Below are positions 1-8,337 of a DNA stretch of 18,527 bases, piece by piece. The stretch spans positions 1,038 to 19,564 of the forward strand of contig PLKU01000432.1 of NCBI GenBank assembly GCA_003140705.1, written 5' to 3'. A program made the position numbers and the translations under genes. The notes under the pieces are model-generated. The model did no database searches, had not been told where the DNA came from, and was given only the letters and a program-made list of their open reading frames with translations. Numbering within the stretch: the stretch's first letter is position 1; each line of letters opens with the position of its first letter. This DNA comes from Acidobacteriaceae bacterium (GTDB lineage Bacteria; Acidobacteriota; Terriglobia; Terriglobales; Acidobacteriaceae).

Positions 1-357
1 GTGGCCCTCGAGATGGTTGACGGCGATGAGGGGAAGCTTTTGCGCGAAGGCAAGAGATTTAGCGTAGGCAATGCCCACAAGGAGAGCTCCGGCGAGGCCA
101 GGCCCATTGGTGACAGCGATCGCGTCAAGATCGCCGAGGGTGACATTCGCCTGGGTGAGTGCGGCGCGGACAACAGGGACGATGGCGCGGAGATGCTCGC
201 GGGAGGCCAGCTCGGGAACCACCCCGCCGTAGCGTGCGTGAGTGGCAATCTGGGAGGCGACGACGGAACTGAGGGTGCGGGAGCCGCGCTGGACTACCGC
301 TGCGGCGGTCTCGTCACACGAGGATTCGATGGCGAGGATGAGGCCGGCTCCGGGCAT
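1..357 (-). CDS. tsaD: tRNA threonylcarbamoyladenosine transferase TsaD (5' part, truncated by window edge)
   Basis: The minus strand reads 119 codons without a stop up to the window edge. The N-terminus ([17 protein letters not shown], residues 6-22) is the signature of the ASKHA-fold TsaD/Gcp/Kae1 family. Further family blocks follow: [13 protein letters not shown] and [13 protein letters not shown]. The last residues visible are NHLEGH (114-119), the metal-binding histidine pair H115/H119, matching E. coli H111/H115. TsaD transfers the threonylcarbamoyl group from TC-AMP to A37 of ANN-decoding tRNAs in the cytoplasm, with TsaB and TsaE. The ATG at 357 is chosen because the conserved motif begins five residues later; no clear Shine-Dalgarno sequence precedes it. 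It is transcribed divergently from the CCA-type gene across about 120 bp. The C-terminal two thirds lie outside the window. Confidence 0.96.
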   Translation of the reverse strand, partial: MPGAGLILAIESSCDETAAAVVQRGSRTLSSVVASQIATHARYGGVVPELASREHLRAIVPVVRAALTQANVTLGDLDAIAVTNGPGLAGALLVGIAYAKSLAFAQKLPLIAVNHLEGH

Positions 358-478
358 TGATCTAGTTTACCGACCTTGGGTCAGGCAGTTAGCGCCGGCT
401 TTGCCACTTGCGCGATTGCAAGCGCCGCTGTCGCGACCAGAAACGACGACGGCTGGCAGGCGAGAGACAATAAAGGAC

Positions 479-1882
479 ATGGAACCGGCATCGCGCCAAT
501 TCGATGCGGCTTTGCGGATCGTGAGAGAGCTGCAGGCCGCGGGGTATGAGGCGTACCTGGCAGGCGGGTGCGTGCGGGATCTTCTGCTGGGGCGAGAGCC
601 GACGGATTATGACGTGGCTACGGCTGCGTCGCCGGACGTGGTGCTGGGGCTGTTCCCGCGCACGTTTGCGGTTGGGGCACATTTTGGGGTGGTTTTGGTC
701 GCCACCGGCGGTGCGGCAGACGCCTCTGCCGAGGCAGGGGCGAAATTGGGAGAACCGGAGTATCTCGTAACGGAAGTGGCGACCTTCCGGTCGGATGGGG
801 CTTACTCGGATGGGCGGCATCCTGATGCGGTGCGGTATACGACCAACGCTGAGGAGGATGTGAAGCGCAGAGATTTCACGATCAATGGGTTGTTGATTGA
901 TCCATTACGCGTTGGGAACGATCTGGGTTCCGCAGTGATTGACTACGTTGGCGGCCTTGGCGATCTTGAGGCGGGGATTGTCCGCGCGATTGGGCATGCG
1001 GAGGAGCGGTTTCTTGAGGATCACCTCAGGATGCTGCGGGGAGTGAGGTTTGCGGCGCGGTTTGGATTTGAACTCGCGGAGGGGACCAAGGCGGCGATTC
1101 AGCGTCTGGCCAAAAACACTGAAGCGGTGAGCCGGGAGCGCGTTCGAGACGAACTGACGAAGATGCTGACGGAGGGGCAGGCGCGGAAAGCATTTGAACT
1201 GCTTGACGCGACTGGGCTACTTGCCGAGGTGCTGCCTGAAGTGGCGAAGATGAAGGGCGTGGAACAACCGGCTCAGTATCACCCAGAGGGGGATGTGTGG
1301 GTGCACACGCTGGGGCTGCTTGGGCAGTTGGAGGCTGGCGTTCCGCTGACTCTGGCCTGGGGTGCGCTCCTGCACGATGTGGGCAAGCCGCCGACGTTCC
1401 GGAGGGCGCCGGATCGGATCCGATTTAACGGACACGTGGAAGTGGGCGTGGCGATGGCGGCGGAGATTTGCCGTCGCTTCCGGTTTTCAAATGAGGACAC
1501 GCACCAGATTCTGGCCCTGGTGGAGAATCACATGCGGTTCGCCGATGCGGCGCGCATGAAGACATCCACATTGAAGAGATTCTTCCGGCTGGAGGACTTC
1601 GAACAACATCTCGCGCTTCACCGGATGGATTGCATGGCGGGAAGCGGCAATCTGGAGCACTGGGAGTTTGTCCGGGAGCGGTGGATGGCGATGCCAGAAG
1701 AGACAGTTCGACCACCTGCTCTGATTACAGGAAGGGAACTGATTGCAGCGGGGTACAAGCCAGGGGCAGAGTTCAAGCAGATGCTCCGCGCAGTTGAAGA
1801 TGCGCAGCTTGAGGGAACAATCGAGACGGCGGAGGAGGCGTTGCTAATGGTAAAGGATAGATTTCCGGTTACTGGCTCCTAG
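479..1882 (+). CDS. cca: CCA tRNA nucleotidyltransferase / poly(A) polymerase family protein with HD domain
   Basis: A class II nucleotidyltransferase of 467 aa that adds or repairs the 3' CCA end of tRNA, or adds only part of it or A-tails. The head domain shows GG at 29-30, VRDLLLG (32-38) and the catalytic pair D43/D45 in the PTDYD motif. EVATFRSDGAYSDGRHP follows at 99-115, then RRDFTING (130-137). A metal-dependent phosphohydrolase HD domain follows, with HD at 299-300 (LLHDVGKPP), a second conserved His in NGHVEVG, and a late NHMRF block. The open frame extends upstream into tsaD, but the ATG at 479 is chosen because AAAGGA sits just upstream and the family fold starts about eight residues in. 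An alanine-rich stretch near residues 75-92 looks like a lineage-specific loop. Sequence alone does not separate CCA-adding from A-adding or poly(A) activity. Confidence 0.9.
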   Translation: MEPASRQFDAALRIVRELQAAGYEAYLAGGCVRDLLLGREPTDYDVATAASPDVVLGLFPRTFAVGAHFGVVLVATGGAADASAEAGAKLGEPEYLVTEVATFRSDGAYSDGRHPDAVRYTTNAEEDVKRRDFTINGLLIDPLRVGNDLGSAVIDYVGGLGDLEAGIVRAIGHAEERFLEDHLRMLRGVRFAARFGFELAEGTKAAIQRLAKNTEAVSRERVRDELTKMLTEGQARKAFELLDATGLLAEVLPEVAKMKGVEQPAQYHPEGDVWVHTLGLLGQLEAGVPLTLAWGALLHDVGKPPTFRRAPDRIRFNGHVEVGVAMAAEICRRFRFSNEDTHQILALVENHMRFADAARMKTSTLKRFFRLEDFEQHLALHRMDCMAGSGNLEHWEFVRERWMAMPEETVRPPALITGRELIAAGYKPGAEFKQMLRAVEDAQLEGTIETAEEALLMVKDRFPVTGS

Positions 1883-1995
1883 CAGGATCAGGACTGTGTG
1901 CATCTGCGATCTCGCCGGCCACAATCGCGATGCCCGCTTCGCAAATCTCCTGGTTGTTGGCTCCACACGCAGGTTCGGCTCGTGATCGCCCCCGC

Positions 1996-2023
1996 TTATC
2001 ATCCAAGGCCGTCGGACTATAAT
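1996..2023 (+). promoter_or_regulatory. Candidate sigma-70-type promoter for the reductase-ligase pair
   Basis: A perfect TATAAT lies at 2018-2023. TTATCA at 1996-2001 matches four of six bases of the -35 consensus, with a 16-bp spacer. The following AATTTTTCTTG is AT-rich in an otherwise GC-rich region. Transcription would start near 2030, about 80 nt before the reductase ATG at 2111. The rest of the 228-bp gap (1883-2110) shows no convincing gene. Consensus matches this good are uncommon in GC-rich DNA, but promoter activity is an inference. Confidence 0.5.
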
Positions 2024-2110
2024 TTTTCTTGAGTCTGCAAATCGCTCGGGTACCCAAAGGTCTCTGTTTATCGGCCTTCGAGTTGTTCGCGCACAGAGGC
2101 CGATTTTCGA

Positions 2111-3217
2111 ATGAACAACGAAGAATTCATCCTCGTCACAGGCGCCACCGGCTTTCTGGGCACGCGGCTGGTGAGCGAATTGCTGGACCGTTACCCACGG
2201 GCCACGCTGGCGCTTCTGATCCGCGACAGGCCCGGCGAATCAGGTCAGCAACGCGCCGATTCCATTGTCCCTGCTACCGAAAGAGCGCGCATCCAGGTCT
2301 ATTCGGGGGATGTTGGACACACAAGATGCGGCCTGGATTCCGTGGCCTACGAACGACTTTCCGCGGAGACGACGCGGGTGATTCACTGCGCCGCCACGGT
2401 GAGATTCGATCACTCGCTTGATGAAGCCAGACGCATCAATGTAGAAGGCACGCGCCGTGTGCTCGACTTCGCAAGTGGCGCGCGCCAGCTGAAGAGCCTG
2501 GCATATGTGGGTACGGCCTATGTTGCGGGCGAGCGGTCGGACCTGGTCCGAGAGAACGAGCTGGCCGTGGGCCAGACCTATCGAAACACCTACGAGCAGA
2601 CCAAGGCCGAGTCGGAGGCACTGGTGCGCGAACGGCTCAATTCCATCCCCGGTGTGATTCTGCGGCCCAGCATCATCGTGGGCGATTCGCGCACCGGCGT
2701 CACCTCCAGCTTCAAGATGATGTATTGGCCACTGAAGATCTACGCGCGCCGGCTGTGGCGCACCCTACCCGGCTATCCTGACGCTGTCCTGGACATTGTG
2801 CCGGTGGATTTTGTTGCCACCTCGGTAGCGCGTCTGGTTTTTGACGATGCTGCTCAGGGCAGCACGGTTCATCTTTGCGCGGGACCCAAGGGAAGCGCAA
2901 CGATTGAACAAATCGCAAAGCGGGCTGCCGAGTACTTCAACGTGCGGGAGCCGCGCTACGTCGATCCTAAGTTTTTTTTCGCCGCGGTGAGGCCGCTGCT
3001 TTTCATGTCCTTATGGGGCCGCAAGCGCCGCGTGCTGCGTGATGGCCGCGCCTACCGCGACTACTTCACCATGAAGATGCAATTCGATACGACCAACGCC
3101 GAGCGGCTACTGAAGCCGGCCGGGGTGTGCCCGCCGCCGGTGCTCGACTACCTGGACCGCCTCTTCAGCTATTGCGTCGCCAGCGACTGGGGACGCAAGC
3201 CGGTTGAAGCCCAATGA
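2111..3217 (+). CDS. Extended SDR, thioester-reductase / fatty acyl-CoA reductase-like (NAD_binding_4 type)
   Basis: A 368-aa NAD(P)-dependent oxidoreductase with a Rossmann motif TGATGFLG at 10-17 and a catalytic YxxxK at Y161/K165 (YEQTK). The block HCAATVRF (92-99), followed by NVEGTRRVLDFA, resembles thioester reductase domains of carboxylic acid reductases and fatty acyl-CoA reductases more than sugar epimerases. ILRPSIIVGDSRTG and LDIVPVDFVA, also typical of that group, follow. By analogy it would reduce an activated acyl group to an aldehyde or alcohol. No signal peptide is seen. AGAGG at 2095-2099 is a rather distant ribosome site. The stop overlaps the ligase start by 4 nt (ATGA), implying translational coupling. 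The C-terminal region (from about residue 290) may be the acyl-binding part. An OleD-like or sterol dehydrogenase-like role is the main alternative. Confidence 0.8.
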   Translation: MNNEEFILVTGATGFLGTRLVSELLDRYPRATLALLIRDRPGESGQQRADSIVPATERARIQVYSGDVGHTRCGLDSVAYERLSAETTRVIHCAATVRFDHSLDEARRINVEGTRRVLDFASGARQLKSLAYVGTAYVAGERSDLVRENELAVGQTYRNTYEQTKAESEALVRERLNSIPGVILRPSIIVGDSRTGVTSSFKMMYWPLKIYARRLWRTLPGYPDAVLDIVPVDFVATSVARLVFDDAAQGSTVHLCAGPKGSATIEQIAKRAAEYFNVREPRYVDPKFFFAAVRPLLFMSLWGRKRRVLRDGRAYRDYFTMKMQFDTTNAERLLKPAGVCPPPVLDYLDRLFSYCVASDWGRKPVEAQ

Positions 3218-4839
3218 ACATCTTCCGGCGCATTCAACTCTCACGCGATCGGAGCGTAACCGTAGCGAATCTGGTGGACGAGTTGTTGCGGAGGAATGGA
3301 GATCGCGAAGTCTCCATCGAAGGCGACAGGTTCTTTCGCCTCGCCGAGATGCACTCCGAAATCTGCTCCATCGACGCCTTTCTTCGCCGTGATGTTCGGC
3401 TCCAGCCGGGCCAACAAGTAGCCATTTATCGCACCAATGACCGTCGGTGCTTCCACTGGTTCTTAGCAATCATCCGCGCTGGGGGCATTGCGGTTCCTCT
3501 CAATCCGATGCTCACTCTCGCTGAGGTGCGCCGCATCCTCTCGAACAGCGGCACGGATATCCTGGTCACCGACAAGGCAGTATTCGAACAGAACATCGCC
3601 GACCGCAAGGCGCTTGGTGTGCGGACATGGATTCAGGCGGATCAGGAGCCGGAGACGCTGGACGGATTCTTGCGCGTGCGTGCCGTCGACACCGATGCGG
3701 GGATGCCGTTTCCCCCGGTCGCCATCGATCCGGGCGCCACGGTTGCCGTGTTCCACACCTCGGGAACGAGTGGGTTTCCCAAAGGTGCGGCTCTCTCGAG
3801 CAGGGCTCTGCTGGGTGCGCGTGTGTCCACCGTACTGGCTGGAATCCTAGTCGGCCCGAAGGATTTGGCGCTTGTCGCGCTGCCCTGGTCGCACATCATG
3901 GCCGTGAACATTGCGCTATATGGCCTGATGGCAGGCATCCGAGGGTGTTTTCTTGATCGTTTCGACGTTGCGCGGGCGCTGGAGCTGATCGAACGGCATG
4001 GCGTCACCGCTGTGGTTGGTGTCCCTGCCATGCTGTCTCGGCTGGTCAACAGCAATCCGGAACCCGCTCAGCTGGCCACGGTGCGTGTGTGGCTCTCTGC
4101 CAGCGATCATCTGCCGAGCGAAGTACGGCAACGGCTGCGAGCGTTTGGCGCGCTGCTCCGCCTGCCGGGAGGACGACGCATCCCTCCGGCGCTGCTCAAC
4201 GGTTACGGCATGGTGGAACTCGGCGGCCTGGCGATGATGGGCATCGAGTTATCGCTGCTGCCCGGTAGTGGCAACCTGTGTTTTCCGGTGCCACCATTTC
4301 GTATACGAGTGGCTGACGAGAACGGCCGGCCGGTACGATCCGGTGTGACGGGCGAGTGCCAAATACGCCGTCGCGGCCTAGATCCGCACTACTGGAAGGA
4401 CAGCTCGAAAGAAGTGGCTGAGGGAGAACGCCTGCTGACCGCCGACGGCTGGCTGCGCACGGGCGACCTGGCCACGCGCAATCGCTTTGGCCTGATCAGG
4501 ATCGTTGGCCGCATGAAGGATGTGATCAAGTCGGGCGGCTACTCTGTCTACGTCCGCGAACTCGAAGAAACGATGACGGCCCATCCTGCAGTGGCGCGCG
4601 CAGCAGCTTTCGGCTTGCCCCATAAGGATAAGGGCGAGATTCCCGCGGCGGCGGTGGAATTGCACGACGGCTCTCTGGCCAGCGAAAATGAGCTGCTCGA
4701 CTGGTGCAGGCAGAGCCTGGCGCCTTACAAGGCACCGCGCCGCATCTGGATCCTCGATTCCGGCACCCTGCCCAGAAATCATACCGGCAAGGTGATGCGG
4801 CGAACCCTGCGCGAGCGGTATTCGGCAGAGATGGATTAA
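3214..4839 (+). CDS. AMP-forming acyl-CoA synthetase / acyl-acid ligase (ANL superfamily)
   Basis: A 541-aa adenylate-forming enzyme that activates a carboxylic acid with ATP, probably to an acyl-CoA or acyl-AMP. All core motifs are present: the phosphate loop HTSGTSGFPKG (181-191), NGYGMVE (329-335), WLRTGDL (413-419), the hinge GRMKDVIKSGG (432-442) and the C-terminal catalytic lysine K526 in PRNHTGK. It is slightly unusual in lacking the canonical YGxTE (it has YGMVE). The protein ends about 15 residues after K526, so there is no fused carrier domain. It starts inside the stop of the upstream reductase (ATGA overlap), so the two are coexpressed and likely act in sequence: activation, then reduction. 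A medium- or long-chain fatty acid is the likeliest substrate, but the sequence does not settle it. Codons favour C at the third position more than in the flanking plus-strand genes. Confidence 0.88.
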   Translation: MNIFRRIQLSRDRSVTVANLVDELLRRNGDREVSIEGDRFFRLAEMHSEICSIDAFLRRDVRLQPGQQVAIYRTNDRRCFHWFLAIIRAGGIAVPLNPMLTLAEVRRILSNSGTDILVTDKAVFEQNIADRKALGVRTWIQADQEPETLDGFLRVRAVDTDAGMPFPPVAIDPGATVAVFHTSGTSGFPKGAALSSRALLGARVSTVLAGILVGPKDLALVALPWSHIMAVNIALYGLMAGIRGCFLDRFDVARALELIERHGVTAVVGVPAMLSRLVNSNPEPAQLATVRVWLSASDHLPSEVRQRLRAFGALLRLPGGRRIPPALLNGYGMVELGGLAMMGIELSLLPGSGNLCFPVPPFRIRVADENGRPVRSGVTGECQIRRRGLDPHYWKDSSKEVAEGERLLTADGWLRTGDLATRNRFGLIRIVGRMKDVIKSGGYSVYVRELEETMTAHPAVARAAAFGLPHKDKGEIPAAAVELHDGSLASENELLDWCRQSLAPYKAPRRIWILDSGTLPRNHTGKVMRRTLRERYSAEMD

Positions 4840-5055
4840 AGCTCGCAACCGAAATGGCCGGAGGCGGCTGGAGATTCCGCGGATCAACTCTCCCTCCATT
4901 TGGAGTGATACAGTTCCGGGCGTGGCCGCGAGTCTTCCTTTAATGTGATATGTCTCACTGCCAGTTGTAGTGGTGAATGAGATAAAAAGAGTGAGCCGCT
5001 TGCGGCTTGGCAGCAGTTTTGGGTACCCCGATTCCCCCCGAAAGAGAGAAGAGCT

Positions 5056-7029
5056 ATGACCACCGCTGGCGGTGTTGGTGCAGTTGTCGACTTTCAGGCG
5101 TGTTGGGCGGAGTTCGATCTGCCAGAGGCCGTTCGAGAAGTGCTGGCCGTGGCGCCGCTTGTGCAGACGCCAGAAACAAGGCAGGAATTGCTGGATTGGG
5201 CACTGGGCCGGCCGTCTGGAGAGACGGACTGGACGCTGGGCAACCGCGACGACCACGGGGTGTATGAGGCTGTGTTTCAGACACCGGGCGTGGGACGGGT
5301 TGTGGAAGCCGTGATTACGAAGGCTCGGAACGGGCTTGCCATCAATTTTCCCGATCCGGCCATGCGCAGGCGCGATTCCGACGCGATGGTGATCGGTGAC
5401 CATTTGCCAACAGACAAGCCGACCTATCAAGAGCGATTTGGCGAGGGTTTCGAGAAGACACGGCGGGAGACGCTTGACTGGCTGAAGACGCAAGAACTGG
5501 TGGTGATGCCGTTTTACGCCGGGACGGATGCGCTGGGTTATGGATCGCTGCTGATTGTGCCTCGGCAGGCTGCTTTTTTTGCGGCCGCTCTTGGGGACTT
5601 GCAGGGGATGATTCCGCGGAGCCAGGTTCCAGCGGGGTTCCGGATTACGGGCGGAGTGTTATTTGTGGCGCCACCGTTTCGGCATACACATTTTGATGGG
5701 CGACAGGTGGTGGTACACGAACGAACAGCCACGCACCAGGAGATTTTCGCCTACAACTTGTATCCAGGCCCGAGCGCCAAGAAGGGTGTCTACTCCATGT
5801 TGCTGGACATCGGCGAACGGGAGGGCTGGACGACCAACCACTGCGCGGCTGTTGCAGTGGTGACGCCGTATGAGAATCAACTGATCCTGATGCATGAAGG
5901 AGCCAGTGGCGGCGGGAAAAGCGAGATGACGGAGCACATCCACCGCATGGAAGATGGACGGCTGTTGATTGGGCGCAACGTGGTGACCCATGAAGAGCGG
6001 ACGCTGAATCTGCCTGAAGCTTGTCACCTGCGACCGATTGCCGACGACATGGCTTGCGCGCATCCGAAGAATCAGGGCACCAGCGGTCGATTGACAGTAG
6101 CGGATGCGGAGAATGGATGGTTTGTCCGCGTTGACCATATTCACAGCTACGGGACAGCGCCGAACCTGGAGCGGCTGTGCATCGATCCTCCGGAGCCGCT
6201 GGTCTTTCTGAATCACTACGTCGTTCCCGGGGGAACATGCCTGACCTGGGAACACGTCGAAGATTCTCCAGGGAAGATGTGTCCAAATCCTCGCGTGATT
6301 TTGCCGCGCAGGATGCTGGAAGACATTCTGGACGGCCCACAGCGCGTGGATGTGCGCAGCTTTGGAGTGCGCTGCCCACCGACGCATCGCGACAGCCAAC
6401 TCTACGGGATCCTGGCCGTGATTCAAGTGCTAAGCCCGGCACTGGCGTGGCTGTGGAGGCTGGTTGCGCCACGCGGTCACGCCAACCCGAGCATTCAGGA
6501 TTCAAAGAGTCTGGAGATGCAGTCCGAAGGAGTCGGGTCATATTGGGCTTTTGCGACGGGGCGCAGAGTGGACCAGGCGAACCTGCTGCTCAAGCAGATT
6601 GAAAACACGCCGGAGACGCGCTATGTGCTACTGCCAAATCAGCACATTGGGGCGTGGAAGGTAGGCTTCATGGCTGAGTGGATTGCGCGCGAGTACCTGG
6701 CGCGGCGCGGCAGCGCAAAGTTTGGTCGCGAACAGGTGAGCGAAGCAATGTGTCCCCTGCTGGGCTACATTCCGAATCAATTGCGCATTGAGGGTTTCAT
6801 GATCCCACGCGTCTTTCTGGCGGTAGAGGAGCAGATTCAGGGCGGGCTGGATGTCTACGAAGAGGGTGCGCGGCAGTGGCGAGAGTTTTTTGCGAGGGAA
6901 CTCAAGCAGTTTCTAGTGCCGGAGCTTGATCCGCTGGGCAAGAAGATCATCGAGGCCTGCCTGGACGGCGCGCACCAGGAGGATTATCGCCGACTGATTC
7001 CGCACCCAATGTTTCGGGATGATGGGTAA
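5056..7029 (+). CDS. DUF4914-type protein with PEP-carboxykinase-like P-loop
   Basis: A large 657-aa cytoplasmic-looking protein without a signal peptide. It carries one clear nucleotide-binding motif, GASGGGKS at 282-289, preceded by a hydrophobic strand (QLILMHE). This layout resembles the kinase-type P-loop of ATP-dependent PEP carboxykinase (GxSGxGKT). Other strong-looking blocks are HTHFDGRQVVVHE, DDMACAHPKNQ, NHYVVPGGTCLTWEHVEDSPG and SFGVRCPPTHRDSQLYG. From memory this matches the uncharacterised DUF4914 family at about its usual length; I cannot run the search. The true reaction is unknown, and a phosphotransferase or small-molecule kinase is an inference. The ATG at 5056 follows AGAGAAGAG. 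The downstream flavoprotein begins about 50 bp after the stop, or overlaps it if an earlier start is used. The 216-bp upstream gap holds a small AGCCGC/GCGGCT hairpin at 4994-5007 and no gene. Confidence 0.75.
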   Translation: MTTAGGVGAVVDFQACWAEFDLPEAVREVLAVAPLVQTPETRQELLDWALGRPSGETDWTLGNRDDHGVYEAVFQTPGVGRVVEAVITKARNGLAINFPDPAMRRRDSDAMVIGDHLPTDKPTYQERFGEGFEKTRRETLDWLKTQELVVMPFYAGTDALGYGSLLIVPRQAAFFAAALGDLQGMIPRSQVPAGFRITGGVLFVAPPFRHTHFDGRQVVVHERTATHQEIFAYNLYPGPSAKKGVYSMLLDIGEREGWTTNHCAAVAVVTPYENQLILMHEGASGGGKSEMTEHIHRMEDGRLLIGRNVVTHEERTLNLPEACHLRPIADDMACAHPKNQGTSGRLTVADAENGWFVRVDHIHSYGTAPNLERLCIDPPEPLVFLNHYVVPGGTCLTWEHVEDSPGKMCPNPRVILPRRMLEDILDGPQRVDVRSFGVRCPPTHRDSQLYGILAVIQVLSPALAWLWRLVAPRGHANPSIQDSKSLEMQSEGVGSYWAFATGRRVDQANLLLKQIENTPETRYVLLPNQHIGAWKVGFMAEWIAREYLARRGSAKFGREQVSEAMCPLLGYIPNQLRIEGFMIPRVFLAVEEQIQGGLDVYEEGARQWREFFARELKQFLVPELDPLGKKIIEACLDGAHQEDYRRLIPHPMFRDDG

Positions 7030-7078
7030 GTCGAAGGAAGTCAGGCTGGCTTCCTGTGCGGCTATTCTTAACGGAGCC

Positions 7079-8269
7079 ATGGCCGCCGACCTTCGCCAAT
7101 TCGATGTTATTGTTCTGGGCGCGGGGGCGGCTGGGTTGATGTGCGCGGCCACGGCAGGGCACCGCGGAAGACGCGTGGGGCTGCTGGAGCACGGCGGGCA
7201 GCCCGGTCGGAAGATTCTTATCTCTGGCGGCGGGCGGTGCAATTTTACAAATCTGCACTGCGGACCGCAGAATTTCCTCTCTGAAAACCCTCACTTTGCG
7301 AAGTCGGCGCTGGCGCTGTATCAGCCTCGCCACTTTATTGAGCTGGTGGATCGATACGGAATTGCATGGCACGAGAAGACCCTCGGGCAACTGTTCTGCG
7401 ACGGGTTATCGCGGGCGATTCTGAACATGCTGCTGGCGGAGTGCAAGCTTGGCAGCGTGGAGGTTGTGCTGAACGCGCAAGGGATCCAGGTGGAGCGCAC
7501 TGCAGGCAACGGATTCAAGGTGGTGTGTTCGAGCGGGGTATTTACTGCTGAGGCGCTGGTGGTAGCGACGGGCGGATTGTCCATTCCAAAGATGGGCGCA
7601 ACTGGACTTGGTTATGACCTGGCACGGCAGTTCGGGTTGGAGGTAGTAAAGCCGAGGCCAGGGCTGGTGCCCCTTGTGCTCGGTGGGGATGAGGCGCGGT
7701 GGACGGAGTTGGCCGGCATCGCGGCGGAGGTGGTGGCTTCTGCCGGGGGATCAAGATTCCGAGAGAAGATGCTGGTGACGCATCGGGGACTGAGCGGTCC
7801 TGCTGTGTTGCAGGCGTCATCGTATTGGCGAAGCGGAGAGGATCTGGTTTTGGATCTTGCGCCAGGGCGAAAGGTGCTGACGGCGCTGATCGAGGTTCCC
7901 CTCAAGCCCGGTGTGCGGCGTGATCTGGCATCGATGAAGCAGGCGTTGCGCACGGTAATGCCGCAGCGGCTGGCCAACTATCTAGCCGAAGCGGGCGGTC
8001 CGAAGGGATGGTCCAATAGAGCCTTGGATGCTTGCGAAGAGGAGCTGCACCGTTGGGCGGTGCATCCAGTGGGAACGGAAGGATTCGAGAAGGCGGAGGT
8101 GACCGCCGGGGGCGTGAGCACGGATGGGTTGCAGGCGCGAACGATGGAGGCAAGGGCAGTTCAAGGGCTCTACTTTATAGGAGAGGCATTGGACGTGACG
8201 GGGCAACTGGGCGGGTTCAACTTTCAGTGGGCCTGGGCTTCAGGAGTGGCTGCGGGGCGGGCAGTGTAA
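7079..8269 (+). CDS. HI0933/YhiN (BaiN-like) family FAD-dependent oxidoreductase
   Basis: A 396-aa flavoprotein. The dinucleotide-binding motif GAGAAG is at 14-19. The family signature GRKILISGGGRCNFTN follows at 43-58, with GGLSIPKMGATG in the middle. The C-terminal block GLYFIGEALDVTGQLGGFN completes the FAD site. The family is widespread and mostly uncharacterised; one gut clostridial member, BaiN, was reported to reduce bile-acid intermediates, but the cellular substrate here is unknown. The ATG at 7079 is chosen because the family normally begins about ten residues before the glycine motif and GGAG precedes it closely. In-frame ATGs at 7019 and 7022 would overlap the upstream gene by 11 or 8 nt and add about 20 unconserved residues. 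It is probably cotranscribed with the P-loop protein and converges on the next gene with a 68-bp gap. Confidence 0.88.
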   Translation: MAADLRQFDVIVLGAGAAGLMCAATAGHRGRRVGLLEHGGQPGRKILISGGGRCNFTNLHCGPQNFLSENPHFAKSALALYQPRHFIELVDRYGIAWHEKTLGQLFCDGLSRAILNMLLAECKLGSVEVVLNAQGIQVERTAGNGFKVVCSSGVFTAEALVVATGGLSIPKMGATGLGYDLARQFGLEVVKPRPGLVPLVLGGDEARWTELAGIAAEVVASAGGSRFREKMLVTHRGLSGPAVLQASSYWRSGEDLVLDLAPGRKVLTALIEVPLKPGVRRDLASMKQALRTVMPQRLANYLAEAGGPKGWSNRALDACEEELHRWAVHPVGTEGFEKAEVTAGGVSTDGLQARTMEARAVQGLYFIGEALDVTGQLGGFNFQWAWASGVAAGRAV

Positions 8270-8337
8270 GAGGCATGGAAGAGAAATAAGTCACACCATC
8301 CCGGATCAATGGATTGGCGGCTTGTGGACCCGCGAAG

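Noticed and set aside
242..478. Upstream extension of the CCA-type gene to an ATG at 242
   Set aside because: It would overlap the tsaD start region and adds about 79 residues unlike the family; ATG 479 has a good ribosome site.
1869..2057. 62-codon minus-strand open frame between the CCA-type gene and the reductase
   Set aside because: No ribosome site, no recognisable domain and overlap with the end of the CCA-type gene; best explained as chance in GC-rich DNA.
4994..5007. Small AGCCGC-TT-GCGGCT inverted repeat
   Set aside because: The 2-nt loop is too tight for a stable hairpin and no T-tract follows at once; not enough for a terminator call.
4378..5493. 371-codon minus-strand open frame opposite the ligase end and the start of the P-loop protein
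   Set aside because: It spans two well-supported plus-strand genes and the translation has no recognisable motif; typical antisense frame of G/C-ending codons.
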